A stretch of 64,000 bases of DNA from assembly GCF_000067045.1 (NCBI RefSeq), contig NC_010125.1:968001-1032000 (forward strand), read 5' to 3'. Below, piece after piece: positions 17,696-26,374 of the stretch; positions within the stretch are counted from its first letter, which is position 1, and each line of letters begins with the position of its first letter. A model generated the notes under the pieces. It made no database searches and had not been told where the DNA came from. It saw only the letters and a program-made list of their open reading frames with translations. Source of the stretch: Gluconacetobacter diazotrophicus PA1 5. GTDB taxonomy: Bacteria; Pseudomonadota; Alphaproteobacteria; Acetobacterales; Acetobacteraceae. Made by a program: the position numbers and the translations under genes.

Positions 17696-17936
17696 CCGGC
17701 CTGCCGGAAGAACCGCGTTCCCGTATCGTTCATGACTCGCCCTCCCCTCCCGTGCCGCCGTCGTACGCCAGTATTTGTACGACGCGCCTGTATCCGGGAC
17801 TACCCATAACTACGATTCCTTACGCTGGAGCACGCACAGGCGCGACGTTCCACAATGCGCATTTCCATTGAAATAACAGTCATCTGTCCGGATCGTGTGT
17901 CTGTTTTCCTTGTCATGCGGGCAGAAGAGAGCGACG

Positions 17937-18125
17937 ATGACGGACAGACCCAGCCAGTCCATTGCCCCGGCGTATCGGCCGCCCGAGCCCGAGTTACGGC
18001 TCATCCTGCGACCCAATACCCCCGACCCGCGTCTTGTGGCGCTGGTCCGCCTGATGGCACGCCGCGCGGCACGGGACTGGTTCCGGTCGCAGCAACAGGA
18101 GCAGCGCTGCCGCTCCGGACCGTAA
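17937..18125 (+). CDS. Small protein preceding recombinase rec2
   Basis: A 62-aa ORF (MTDRPSQSIAPAYRPPEPEL...) with GAAGAGAG upstream of ATG 17937; a longer start at 17895 is possible. It ends 13 bp before the rec2 ATG. It shares the DPRLVALVRLMARRAARD core with the small ORF before rec1. Basic and helical, no known domain. A conserved recombinase partner is the likely reading. Confidence 0.6.
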   Translation: MTDRPSQSIAPAYRPPEPELRLILRPNTPDPRLVALVRLMARRAARDWFRSQQQEQRCRSGP

Positions 18126-18138
18126 GGGATGCCTCGTC

Positions 18139-19845
18139 ATGAAGGTCGCGCTCTACGCCCGCTATTCGTCCGACAACCAGCGCGACGCCTCGATCGCCGA
18201 CCAGCTTCGGGTCTGCCGCACCCACGCGGAGAAACAGGGCTGGAGCATCGTCGAGGAGTATACCGACCACGCCATTTCGGGCGCGTCCCTGATGCGGCCC
18301 GGCATCCAGGCGCTGATCGCCGATGCGCAGCGCGGACGGTTCCAGATCGTGCTGGCCGAGGCGATGGACCGTCTGTCCCGCGACCAGGAGGACATCGCTG
18401 GCGTCTTCAAGCGCATGAACTATGCCGGCGTGCGGATCGTCACCCTCTCCGAGGGCGAGGTCTCCCACCTCCATGTCGGCCTCAAGGGCACAATGAACGC
18501 CCTCTTCCTGAAAGACCTGGCCGAGAAGACCCATCGGGGCCTGCGCGGCCGGGTGGAGCAGGGCAAGTCCGGCGGCGGCAACGCCTACGGCTATGACGTG
18601 GTGCGCAGGCTCGACTCCAATGGGGAGCCGATCCGGGGCGACCGCACCATCAATCCAGCGGAAGCCGACGTTGTCCGTCGCATCTTCCGCGACTTCGCCG
18701 CCGGGCTGGGACCGCGCGCCATCGCTTTCCGTCTCAATGACGAAGGCATCTCCGCACCGGGTAGCGGTGCCTGGGGTTTCTCGACCATCAACGGCAACCG
18801 GCTACGCGGCACCGGTATCCTCAACAACGAGATGTACGTGGGCAAGCTGGTCTGGAACCGCCAGCGTTTCATCAAGGATCCCGATACCGGCAAGCGTCAG
18901 GCCCGTCCCAATCCGGACTCCGAATGGGTGATCCAGGAGGTGCCGGAGCTGCGGATCGTCGACCAGGAACTGTGGGACGCGGTCAAGGCGCGCCAGGCCA
19001 GCGTTAGCGCCAGCCGGGATACGCGCGACACATCCTCGCCCGATCATTTCCGCGAGAAACGCCGTCCCCGCTATCTGTTCTCCGGCCTCAGCAAGTGTGG
19101 TTGCTGCGGTGGCGGCTATTCGATGATCTCCGGCACCTTGCTCGGCTGCTCGACAGCGCGCAACAAGGGCACCTGCGACAACCGGACCAATATGCGCCGC
19201 GAGGAGCTGGAACGCCGCGTCCTCGACGCCCTGCGCCACCATCTCATGAACCCCGACCTGTTCGCCGAATTCTGCACGGCCTTCACCACCGAGATGAACC
19301 GGCTGCGCATGGAGGCATCGGCCGACATCGGCGCGAGCGAGTCAGAACTGAAGCGGGTGGAACGCGACATCCAGCGCCTGATGGATCTCTACCTCTCGGA
19401 AGCCATTTCCATCGAGACGGTCAAGGAGCGTGGATCAAAGCTCGAGGCCCGCAAGGCGGAACTCAAGGACTTCCTTGCGACCGCCGAGGCGCCCCCGCCC
19501 CTGCTTCATCCGCAGATGGCGGAGTTCTATCATCGGCAACTCGCACGCCTGCACGACATGCTGCTTTCCGAGCTGGACGAGAAGCGCCAGGAGGCAGCCG
19601 AGGTGATCCGCTCGCTGATCGAGGCCATCATCCTGACGCCATCCGACAAGGGCCTCCAGATCGATGTCCGGGGCGACCTGGCCGGCATTCTGACGGTTGC
19701 GTCGGGCGGACAAACGAAAATCCCAGCCCGTTTCCGGACTGGGGTTCGTGATGCGTTGGCATCGCAAGTTCAGATGGTTGCGGGGGAAGACAACCAACGA
19801 TACTTGCGATTGGTGGACCGCGAGATACCCCGCCTCGCCGCATGA
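18139..19845 (+). CDS. Large serine recombinase (rec2)
   Basis: 568 aa. It has a resolvase domain with nucleophile region VALYARYSSDNQRD (residues 3-16) and EAMDRLSRDQEDIAG, a recombinase domain, a zinc ribbon CGCCGGGYSMIS...CSTARNKGTCDN (about 319-347), and a coiled coil with LEARKAELKDF. It is closely related to rec1 over the full length. Near its end SQVQMVAG matches rec1 SQVSLVAG, but instead of the tRNA-encoded GTGFE it continues EDNQRYLRLVDREIPRLAA, encoded by the right 20-bp repeat and the sequence beyond. The present C-terminus may therefore have been created by recombination at the attachment site. Confidence 0.9.
   Translation: MKVALYARYSSDNQRDASIADQLRVCRTHAEKQGWSIVEEYTDHAISGASLMRPGIQALIADAQRGRFQIVLAEAMDRLSRDQEDIAGVFKRMNYAGVRIVTLSEGEVSHLHVGLKGTMNALFLKDLAEKTHRGLRGRVEQGKSGGGNAYGYDVVRRLDSNGEPIRGDRTINPAEADVVRRIFRDFAAGLGPRAIAFRLNDEGISAPGSGAWGFSTINGNRLRGTGILNNEMYVGKLVWNRQRFIKDPDTGKRQARPNPDSEWVIQEVPELRIVDQELWDAVKARQASVSASRDTRDTSSPDHFREKRRPRYLFSGLSKCGCCGGGYSMISGTLLGCSTARNKGTCDNRTNMRREELERRVLDALRHHLMNPDLFAEFCTAFTTEMNRLRMEASADIGASESELKRVERDIQRLMDLYLSEAISIETVKERGSKLEARKAELKDFLATAEAPPPLLHPQMAEFYHRQLARLHDMLLSELDEKRQEAAEVIRSLIEAIILTPSDKGLQIDVRGDLAGILTVASGGQTKIPARFRTGVRDALASQVQMVAGEDNQRYLRLVDREIPRLAA
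19791..19810 (+). repeat. 20-bp direct repeat, likely attachment-site core (right copy)
   Basis: Identical to bases 20-39, where the repeat adjoins tRNA-fMet. Just before it, 19761-19780 carries a diverged inverted copy (ATCGCAAGT...TGGTTG), so the two together make an imperfect palindrome around CGGGGGAAGA. The repeat lies within the last 18 codons of rec2. Interpretation as attR of a 19.8-kb element is inference. Confidence 0.55.
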
Positions 19846-19954
19846 CGAAGTGACAATGCCAAAGTGCATCGAGACATCCAATCGAAATCTTTGCCACAGC
19901 CAGGCCGCGTCATATATGATCCCACAATACGGACAATATATGGGGCATTCCATC

Positions 19955-20320
19955 ATGTCTGAGACCACATTCCTCGCCGACGCCTTCGATCCATCAGGGC
20001 TGATTGCGGCGGAACGGCTGAGCAATATGCTGCACATCACGAGGGGTGAACTGGCCGCCACGCTGGGCCTGTCACGTGACGCCGTCTCCAAAAGCGCCCG
20101 GCTCGGCCGTCTCGCCACCCAGGCGAGGCTGCGCGACATGGTCGAGATCCTCAATCGCGTCCGGCCATGGGCGGGCTCAGCCCAACAGGCTTTCGCATGG
20201 TACCGGTCGCAGCCCCTGCCCTCCTTCGGTGATCAGACTGCCGAGGCACTCGTCCGGGAAGGACGCGCCGATGCCGTCCGACGTTACCTGGATCGTATTG
20301 CAACCGGCGGTTACGCGTGA
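19955..20320 (+). CDS. MbcA/ParS/Xre-type antitoxin (DUF2384)
   Basis: 121 aa from ATG 19955 (MSETTFLADAFDPSGLIAAERLS). The N-terminal HTH (about 28-60, LHITRGELAATLGLSRDAVSKSARL) is followed by the DUF2384 toxin-binding domain (VEILNRVRPWAGSAQQAFAWYRSQPLPSFGDQTAEALVREG...VRRYLDRIATGGYA). These antitoxins pair with RES-domain NAD+-degrading toxins encoded immediately downstream. Here only the first codons of the toxin survive. The upstream region contains TCATATATGA (19910-19919), a possible autoregulatory palindrome. Confidence 0.85.
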   Translation: MSETTFLADAFDPSGLIAAERLSNMLHITRGELAATLGLSRDAVSKSARLGRLATQARLRDMVEILNRVRPWAGSAQQAFAWYRSQPLPSFGDQTAEALVREGRADAVRRYLDRIATGGYA

Positions 20321-20340
20321 GGTTTAGCGGACGGGTAACA
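20317..20340 (+). pseudogene. Start of a RES-domain toxin gene, broken after about 7 codons
   Basis: A GTG overlapping the antitoxin stop begins MRFSGRV, which resembles the usual N-terminus of RES toxins in this position (MRFxGxVYRA type). The sequence then changes abruptly to an integrase gene start. The overlap of toxin start and antitoxin stop fits the normal operon. The identification rests on a few residues plus context. Confidence 0.5.
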
Positions 20341-20343
20341 GAT

Positions 20344-20523
20344 ATGATGCTGACAGATACAGCGATCAAAACCGCAGAGGCCCAAGATAAGGCCTTCAGG
20401 CTGGCAGATAGCGAGGGGCTGTTTATCCATGTGCCTATGGGCAAGAAGTTCTGGTTCATGCCCTACAGACCCTCAGTGGGTAAAAAGCAGAAGCTGACCT
20501 TTGGGCCATATCCGCTACATTAA
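20344..20523 (+). pseudogene. Tyrosine integrase, N-terminal fragment
   Basis: MMLTDTAIKTAEAQDKAFRLADSEGLFIHV... KKQKLTFGPYPLH is the N-terminal arm-binding domain (DUF4102 type) of a P4-like tyrosine integrase. It stops after about 59 residues and lacks the whole catalytic domain. Together with the cut toxin gene it marks a recombination breakpoint at about 20340. The following 235 bp (20524-20758) hold no recognised gene and probably include the darT promoter. Confidence 0.72.
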
Positions 20524-20758
20524 TGCGCTCGGGAAAGGGCAGAATTTTCATTAGGATGCTGTGTCACCCCCTACCTTCCGTTCGTTGGGCGATTTGCGTG
20601 GTGATTAAAAATTTGGCATTTATGTTTATCCAAGCTTGACTGAAGCCAAAGGCTTGTGGAGCGTCCCGAGGACGCCATCAGGGTAGATCGAAACAGCTTG
20701 GATATCAGTGTTCGTCGCCCTATATGGAGTGGCCTGACTTATCCAAATGGAATAGCGC

Positions 20759-21463
20759 GTGCCCAAACGTTATCTCTTTCGCATGACATATTATAAGAAC
20801 CTGAAGGCATTCCTCGCGAATGGCGCGGAGTTCGCGAAAGATAGCCCTGATGGAAGGCCACGCTATAGAATTTCTTTTGAAGAAATCGTTGCTCGGCGAG
20901 GTACGGTTTTTAGGGTGCCTAGTGGTTATAGTGTTAACGAATTTGTGCCGTTCTATTTCTCGCCCTCGACTAAAATGGCTTACTCCATTCACACGAAAAA
21001 TGTTCCCTTGAGAACTCCGGACGACCAAAATCTGGGGCCTGCGAGTATGGACGATGTGGCTTACATGGTTGTCGACCCAGAGGTCCTCTTTCGGTCAGGG
21101 CGTGAATGCTGGTTTACGGACCAAGCTTGCAATTCGGCAATCACACCAGCCTATGAGAGTGATCCCGGCAACCTGTCACAGCACGTCGCTTGGCCACTCT
21201 TCGATGAGTACCCCAGGATGGCCACGATCCCGCAACTGGGGTATGGTGGGGTATGTCAATATCAGCATGACCGCGACGCTCTGGGGTACCAGCAGCGAAG
21301 CAAACAGCGCATGGCGGAGTTCTTGGTGAAAGACCATTTGAGGATGGACGAGCTTTCGGCGATCGTACTCAAAACTGACGTTCACCGGGCACAGGTTGAG
21401 GCGTGGATCCGGCGGGCCGGGTTCAGCATACCTGTGTTCGTCAATCCAGGATGTTATTTTTAA
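20759..21463 (+). CDS. darT: DarT-like DNA ADP-ribosyltransferase toxin
   Basis: 234 aa from GTG 20759. It fits the DarT (DUF4433) family: NEFVPFYFSPSTKMAYSIHT mirrors the VPFYFTP segment of DarT2, RMAEFLVKDH carries the expected catalytic Glu, and the protein ends VFVNPGCYF. DarT modifies thymine or guanine bases in DNA with ADP-ribose from NAD+. The N-terminus (MPKRYLFRMTYYKNLKAFLANG) is in the usual place of the NAD-binding HxxNLxxI-like motif but is somewhat diverged. The antitoxin follows 3 bp later. Confidence 0.85.
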   Translation: MPKRYLFRMTYYKNLKAFLANGAEFAKDSPDGRPRYRISFEEIVARRGTVFRVPSGYSVNEFVPFYFSPSTKMAYSIHTKNVPLRTPDDQNLGPASMDDVAYMVVDPEVLFRSGRECWFTDQACNSAITPAYESDPGNLSQHVAWPLFDEYPRMATIPQLGYGGVCQYQHDRDALGYQQRSKQRMAEFLVKDHLRMDELSAIVLKTDVHRAQVEAWIRRAGFSIPVFVNPGCYF

Positions 21464-21466
21464 GCC

Positions 21467-22522
21467 ATGACTATCGAGTATAAATCAGGTGATATGTTTG
21501 ACGAGCCCGCCGAGGCTATCGTCAACACGGTCAACTGTGTGGGCGTGATGGGCAAAGGCGTCGCACTGGAATTCAAGCGTCGGTGGCCTGACAACTTTCG
21601 CGCTTACAAACGCCTTTGCGATGCCGGAAAGCTATCGCCAGGGGAAATGTTCATTTTCCAAATAGGCGATCTTTTGCAGAAAGGTGATCGTCAGTTTTTG
21701 ATCAATTTCCCCACGAAGCAGCATTGGAAAGCAAAATCCAAAATCGAGTATGTCGAGCATGGGCTTGAGAATTTTATGCACCAAGTGCGTGAGCTGGGCA
21801 TCAAATCCGTGGTGATGCCTCCACTCGGTTGTGGCAACGGTGGCCTTGATTGGAACGAGGTCCGTCCGCTTATCGAAGAAAAACTTTCCTCGTTGCCTGA
21901 TGTAAAATTTATCGTGTTCGCTCCGTCCACTGGAGTTTGTCAGGTTACGGAACAGGAAAACGTTCCTAGCGGCCTTACAATTCCGCGTGCAACTATGATG
22001 GTTGCTCTGGGAGAGTTAGAGAAATACTTCGGCGGACATTTTACGAGGCTGACTGCCCAGAAGCTTGTGTATTTTATGCAAGTTTTAGGATCGGACTTTG
22101 GTTTGACTTATAGCAAGGCAAAATTTGGGCCATACTCTGAGCAGCTGCATGGTATTTTCAAAGTCATGGAGAGAAAGCAGTATATCTCCGGATATGAGGG
22201 GGATGATCACGAGGTGGTCGTCACACCGTCGACGTTTGCCGCTTCTGATGATTTCCTAAAGTCGAACGAGGTCGACGTTTCACCTCTGGTGCAAAAACTC
22301 TCTTTGCTCGTAGAAGGCTATGAAAGCCCCTACGGCATGGAACTGCTATCGAGCGTTCACTATTTGGCCATCACTGAGGGCATTACTACGCAACCGGAAA
22401 TGTCCGAGGCTCTCGAGTCATGGAATGACCATAAACGCGAGAGCTTCCCGCGAACTGCCGTGACAACGGCACTTGGCAGGCTAATTGAGGACGAATGCTT
22501 AGAGATCGTTGCAAACGTTTGA
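21467..22522 (+). CDS. darG: DarG-like macrodomain antitoxin
   Basis: 351 aa. The N-terminal macrodomain (residues 1-155) contains AIVNTVNCVGVMGKGVALEF and VVMPPLGCGNGGLDW, matching the DarG ADP-ribose hydrolase fold that removes the toxin's DNA modification. The C-terminal half (about 175-351, LGELEKYFGGHFTRLTAQKLVYF...) is the DarG region that binds and inhibits DarT. DarTG is a known toxin-antitoxin system with anti-phage activity. Both genes look intact. Confidence 0.9.
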   Translation: MTIEYKSGDMFDEPAEAIVNTVNCVGVMGKGVALEFKRRWPDNFRAYKRLCDAGKLSPGEMFIFQIGDLLQKGDRQFLINFPTKQHWKAKSKIEYVEHGLENFMHQVRELGIKSVVMPPLGCGNGGLDWNEVRPLIEEKLSSLPDVKFIVFAPSTGVCQVTEQENVPSGLTIPRATMMVALGELEKYFGGHFTRLTAQKLVYFMQVLGSDFGLTYSKAKFGPYSEQLHGIFKVMERKQYISGYEGDDHEVVVTPSTFAASDDFLKSNEVDVSPLVQKLSLLVEGYESPYGMELLSSVHYLAITEGITTQPEMSEALESWNDHKRESFPRTAVTTALGRLIEDECLEIVANV

Positions 22523-22539
22523 AACGGTTGTTCAGATGG

Positions 22540-22556
22540 ATGGTTCGAAGAACCAT
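22540..22556. terminator. Hairpin after darG
   Basis: ATGGTTC-GAA-GAACCAT is a perfect 7-bp stem with a 3-nt loop 17 bp after the darG stop. There is no T-run, so it is a weak candidate terminator. Confidence 0.35.
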
Positions 22557-22689
22557 TGATTGAAGTCATCGTGTCCTGATTTTGGGTTCAACGAGCAGGT
22601 ATTGATGATTCTGGGTGGTAACTTTCGCACTGCGTCTGGTGCAGAGCGGGGATTGGCTCTGGATTACTATGCAGCGGCGTTAATCCGCT

Positions 22690-22858
22690 GCAAGAATAGA
22701 AAGAGCGGCTCATATTATAGACGATATTGGCCAGCCCGATCCTCATGGTGACACGGGTGATGCCCATTATCCGGACAAACAGTCCCGTTTGCGATTTCTG
22801 GTCATCAAATACATGCTCGACACGAGGCCAGACGACGGATTTCCCGGCGTTTGATCTT
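22690..22858 (-). pseudogene. IS5-family transposase, C-terminal fragment
   Basis: Read on the minus strand from the edge of the IS630 element, the frame gives WPRVEHVFDDQKSQTGLF, VRIMGITRVTMRIGLAN and IVYNMSR, the typical C-terminus of an IS5-type transposase with the catalytic Glu in RVEHVF. The rest of the gene is missing. It was probably cut by the IS630 insertion at 22861. The stretch 22557-22689 has nothing recognised. Confidence 0.6.
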
Positions 22859-22860
22859 TA

Positions 22861-23911
22861 GAGCGTGATGATTTTAGGTTGGTCCATATCCTGAGTTTAT
22901 GAAATAATTGGCGCATTCGCTGAGAGCATAGCTGCGTAGGAGTTCGCCGATGGTTGAACTGACTGCGTCGCGACTTCGAGCCGCAGCCTTGCGGAGCAGG
23001 TGCTTGAGCTTGGCAAAGACCTGTTCGATCGGGTTTAGGTCTGGCGAATATTTTGGCAGGAAGATCAAGTGCGCGCCGACCTGTCGGATAGCTACCCGCG
23101 CTGCCTTGTTCTTGTGACTGCCGAGGTTGTCGGCGACCACGATGTCACCCGGTCTGAGCGTCGGCACGAGTTCGTTTTCGACGTAGATGCGGAAGCGTTC
23201 GCCGTTGATCGGACCATTGAGCAGCCACGGTGCATCGATCCAGTTGACCAGCAGGGCGGCAATAAAGGTCATGGTGTTCCAATGACCCCAAGACACTTTG
23301 GCCCGGAGCCGTTCGCCGCGCGGTGCCCAGCCGCGCAGCGGCACCATACTGGTTTTGGTCCAGGTTTCATCAATGAACACCAGGCGGGCGGAATCGATGA
23401 GGTGTTGATATTTTCGCCATTGTAACCGTCGCCGGGCGACATCAGGACGGTCCTGTTCGGCCGCGACGAGCGTTTTTTAAAGCTGAGCCTCTCATCGTGG
23501 ACGAACGGCCCAGACAGAGCGGTAATCGACCTTAAGGCCGCGCCCGGCAAGTTCGGCGACCAAGCCCCGCAACGTAAAATCCCCCGCATTGCAGCGCTCG
23601 ATCAGCCACTCTCGATGCACAACCCTTCAGCCGTTTCGGCTTATGGCCGCCCATCTGACCAGAGGAAACGCTGCCGGTCCGCCGAAAATTCTGCATCCAC
23701 CGGATCGCAGTGATGGGGGCTACGCCGTAACGCTTCGCTGCCTCGTGGCAGGACAAACCGTCTGTTTCCACGGCTCTTACAACCCGCTCGCGAAGATCCA
23801 TCGAATAAGGACACGCCATCCATGCTGGCCTCCAATCCAGACAGCATGTTGAATCAGATTTTCGGCAATCGAGGTACCCACTTTCCGATCTAAACTAAAA
23901 TCATCACGCTC
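22861..23911 (-). mobile_element. IS630-family element, degenerate
   Basis: Inverted ends GAGCGTGATGATTTTAG (22861) and its complement ending at 23911 are flanked by TA dinucleotides (22859-22860, 23912-23913), the target duplication of IS630. It is full length, but its transposase gene is broken. Confidence 0.85.
22874..23819 (-). pseudogene. IS630-family transposase with frameshifts
   Basis: The N-terminal HTH is clear (MACPYSMDLRERVVRAVETDGLSCHEAAKRYGVAPITAIRWMQ). The frame is lost near GHKPKRLKG and again near the LSVWA-FVHDERLSFKK junction. A TTTAAAAAAC run at about 23472-23481 may be a genuine slippage site, but the other two shifts are not at slippery runs. The C-terminal DDE part is well kept: VFIDETWTK, DIVVADNLGSHK and LPKYSPDLNPIEQVF supply D, D and E. 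Likely inactive, or the shifts are assembly errors. Confidence 0.8.
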
Positions 23912-24284
23912 TAGATAACTGACGATACGCCCCAGCGAGGATAGGCTCTTGGGAAACTATTCCGACTGTCAATATGACCTATATGAGGGCGGCATTTGCC
24001 TATTCGTTTGAATACGTCGAGTATGCGGGGTCAAGTGGTTGCAGGCAACGTTACACTTTTTGGCACGAGAAAGCCTGCTTATTAGATTGTCGTGAGAGAT
24101 ATCTGTAACCGTTTGAGCGGCCGCAGCGGGAGTATTTACTAGTGCCAGAGAATAACATCTTGTCGCTACTGACCTTCGAACAGGCAATTGCGGATTCCGA
24201 ACAGTTCTCGTGTCAGGCGAAGTGAGAAACTGTCCCCCTGCCGAAATGAGGAACTGCCCCCCTTCGTTTTCGAAAGGGGAAACC

Positions 24285-25574
24285 ATGACGGAAGAGAAGA
24301 GCATGATTTCCGCATTGTCTGGGACGATGCGGGGGACGGGGATGCTGCAACCGGAGGAGGTCGCCGCGATGATGCGGCTGCACGGGCTGGGCTGGGGCGT
24401 CAAGCGCCTGGCGCGGGAGTTCGGGTGTTCGCGGACGACGGCGCGGCGGTATGTGCGTGCCGGTGGCGCGATTGCGTATCGGCAGCCGGCGCGCGGGTCT
24501 GCATTCGACGGTCTGGAGGACTGGCTGTGGGAGCGGTTTTTCCGTCACGACGGCAATGCCGACGTGATCCGCCAGGAACTGGCGAGCGAGCATGGGATCG
24601 TCATCGGGCTTCGTTCGGTCGAGCTGAAAGTCCGCCCGTGGCGCCGGGAGTTGCTGGCCCAAAAGCGCGCGACGGTTCGCTTCGAGACGCCGCCGGGGCG
24701 GCAGTTGCAGATCGATTTCGGCGAGACGCGGGCATGGATCGGCGGCGAGGCGGTCCGAGTGTATCTGTTTGTGGCGACGCTGGGCTACTCGCGACGCTTG
24801 CATATCCGTGCGTCTCTCCGGCAGGGGCAGGCGGACTGGTTCGCGGGGATGGAGGGCGCGTTCGTGCGGTTCGGCGGGGTTCCGGCGGAGATCCTGCTCG
24901 ACAACGCAAAGGCCCTGGTCGAGCATCATGATGCGGCGACGCGGGAGGTGCGCTTCAATCCTCGTCTGCACGCGTTTGCGCGCTACTGGGGTTTTTCGCC
25001 CCGTGCCTGCGCGCCGTATCGGGCGCGGACCAAGGGCAAGGACGAGCGCGGGGTCGGCTACGTCAAGAGGAACGCGATCGCGGGCCGGCGTTTCGAGAAC
25101 TGGGCGGCGTTCGAGGCGCATCTGGATCGCTGGACGCGCGAGGTCGCCGACCGGCGCGTGCATGGCACGACCGGCATGGCGCCGGCGGACCGGTTTGCCG
25201 GGGAAGCCGGAGCCCTGCGTCCGCTTGGCGGCCGGGCGCCGTTCGGGCAGTTGCGGGATCTGGTGCGCAAGGTCCAGGCGGATTGCGCGATCGACCTGGA
25301 CACGAACAGCTATTCGGTGCCGTGGCGGCTGATCGGTGAGAGCGTGCAGGTGGTGGTGCTCGGCGGGCGCGTCATCGTGCGCCATGCCGGCCGGATCGTG
25401 GCGGATCATCCGCTCTGCGCGGGACGCCGGCAGCGGATTGTCGATCGCACCCATCTGGAGGGTGTGGTCGGCGGACCGCGCGCCGCTCCGTTATCGCCTC
25501 CTGTGCCGATCCCCGAGCCGGCACTGCTCCGTCCGCTTGCCGAGTATGAGGCCGTGGCGGGAGGTGCCTGGTGA
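24285..25574 (+). CDS. istA: IS21 transposase IstA
   Basis: 429 aa from ATG 24285 (AAAGGGGA upstream). It has an HTH at the N-terminus (MMRLHGLGWGVKRLAREFGCSRTTARRYV), an rve integrase core with QIDFGETRAW and ILLDNAKALV, a DDE glutamate region, and a C-terminal Mu-like beta barrel (NSYSVPWRLIGESVQVVV). Intact. The stop overlaps the istB start. Confidence 0.92.
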   Translation: MTEEKSMISALSGTMRGTGMLQPEEVAAMMRLHGLGWGVKRLAREFGCSRTTARRYVRAGGAIAYRQPARGSAFDGLEDWLWERFFRHDGNADVIRQELASEHGIVIGLRSVELKVRPWRRELLAQKRATVRFETPPGRQLQIDFGETRAWIGGEAVRVYLFVATLGYSRRLHIRASLRQGQADWFAGMEGAFVRFGGVPAEILLDNAKALVEHHDAATREVRFNPRLHAFARYWGFSPRACAPYRARTKGKDERGVGYVKRNAIAGRRFENWAAFEAHLDRWTREVADRRVHGTTGMAPADRFAGEAGALRPLGGRAPFGQLRDLVRKVQADCAIDLDTNSYSVPWRLIGESVQVVVLGGRVIVRHAGRIVADHPLCAGRRQRIVDRTHLEGVVGGPRAAPLSPPVPIPEPALLRPLAEYEAVAGGAW

Positions 25575-26374
25575 TGACGTCCGTGAACCATGAAGCGCTG
25601 GTCGCGATGCTCGACCGGCTCAAGCTGACGGCGATCCGCGACCAGCTCGACACGCTGCTGGACGAGGCGGCGCGCTCGGACATGACGTTGCGCGAGGCGC
25701 TGGCGTTTCTGGTCGAACGCGAGATCGCCCGCCGCGATGAACGACGCATCGCCATGGCGAGCAAGATGGCGCAGTTTCCGTTCGTGCGCGAGGTCGACGG
25801 GTTCGAGTTCGACGCTCAGCCCTCCCTCGACCCGAAGCAGATCCGCGATCTGGCCGAAGGCCGCTGGATCGCGCACGGCGATACGGTCCTGCTGCTGGGA
25901 CCGCCGGGAACAGGGAAAACCCATCTGGCCGTGGCGCTCGGGCGCGAGGCGATCCGGCGGAATTACAGCGTGCAGTTCGTCACCGCCGCGACGCTGGTGG
26001 CAATGCTGGCCAAGGCACATGCCGACGGCTCGCTGGACAAACAGCTGACGATCCTCTCGCGCCCGAAGCTGCTGGTCATCGACGAACTGGGCTACCTGCC
26101 GTTCGAGGCCAATGCCGCGCATTTGTTCTTCCAGCTCGTGTCACGGCGCTACGAGCGCGGCTCAATCCTGATCACGTCCAACCGGTCGGTGGGCGAATGG
26201 GGCGAGGTCTTCGGCGATCCGGTGGTCGCCACCGCCATCCTCGACCGCCTGCTGCACCATTCCACCGTAATCACCATCCGCGGCGACAGCTACCGCCTGC
26301 GCGAAAAGCGACGCTCCGGCCTTCTGCAGAAGGCCGGAGCGTTCATCGAGAAAACCGAGGTCGCCACACCATGA
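25574..26374 (+). CDS. istB: IS21 helper ATPase IstB
   Basis: 266 aa, DnaC-like AAA+ ATPase with Walker A LLGPPGTGKTHLAVAL (about residues 108-123), Walker [13 protein letters not shown] and [14 protein letters not shown]. It loads and activates the IstA transposase. The start ATG 25574 shares one base with the istA stop. Confidence 0.92.
   Translation: MTSVNHEALVAMLDRLKLTAIRDQLDTLLDEAARSDMTLREALAFLVEREIARRDERRIAMASKMAQFPFVREVDGFEFDAQPSLDPKQIRDLAEGRWIAHGDTVLLLGPPGTGKTHLAVALGREAIRRNYSVQFVTAATLVAMLAKAHADGSLDKQLTILSRPKLLVIDELGYLPFEANAAHLFFQLVSRRYERGSILITSNRSVGEWGEVFGDPVVATAILDRLLHHSTVITIRGDSYRLREKRRSGLLQKAGAFIEKTEVATP

Noticed and set aside
16193-17809. 538-codon plus-strand ORF
   Set aside because: Shadow of the RecD2 gene in a GC-rich sequence; His/Arg/Gly-rich, no motif.
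24213-25454. 413-codon minus-strand ORF over istA
   Set aside because: Antisense of IS21 IstA; Arg/Pro-rich without domains. The same applies to 37446-38954.
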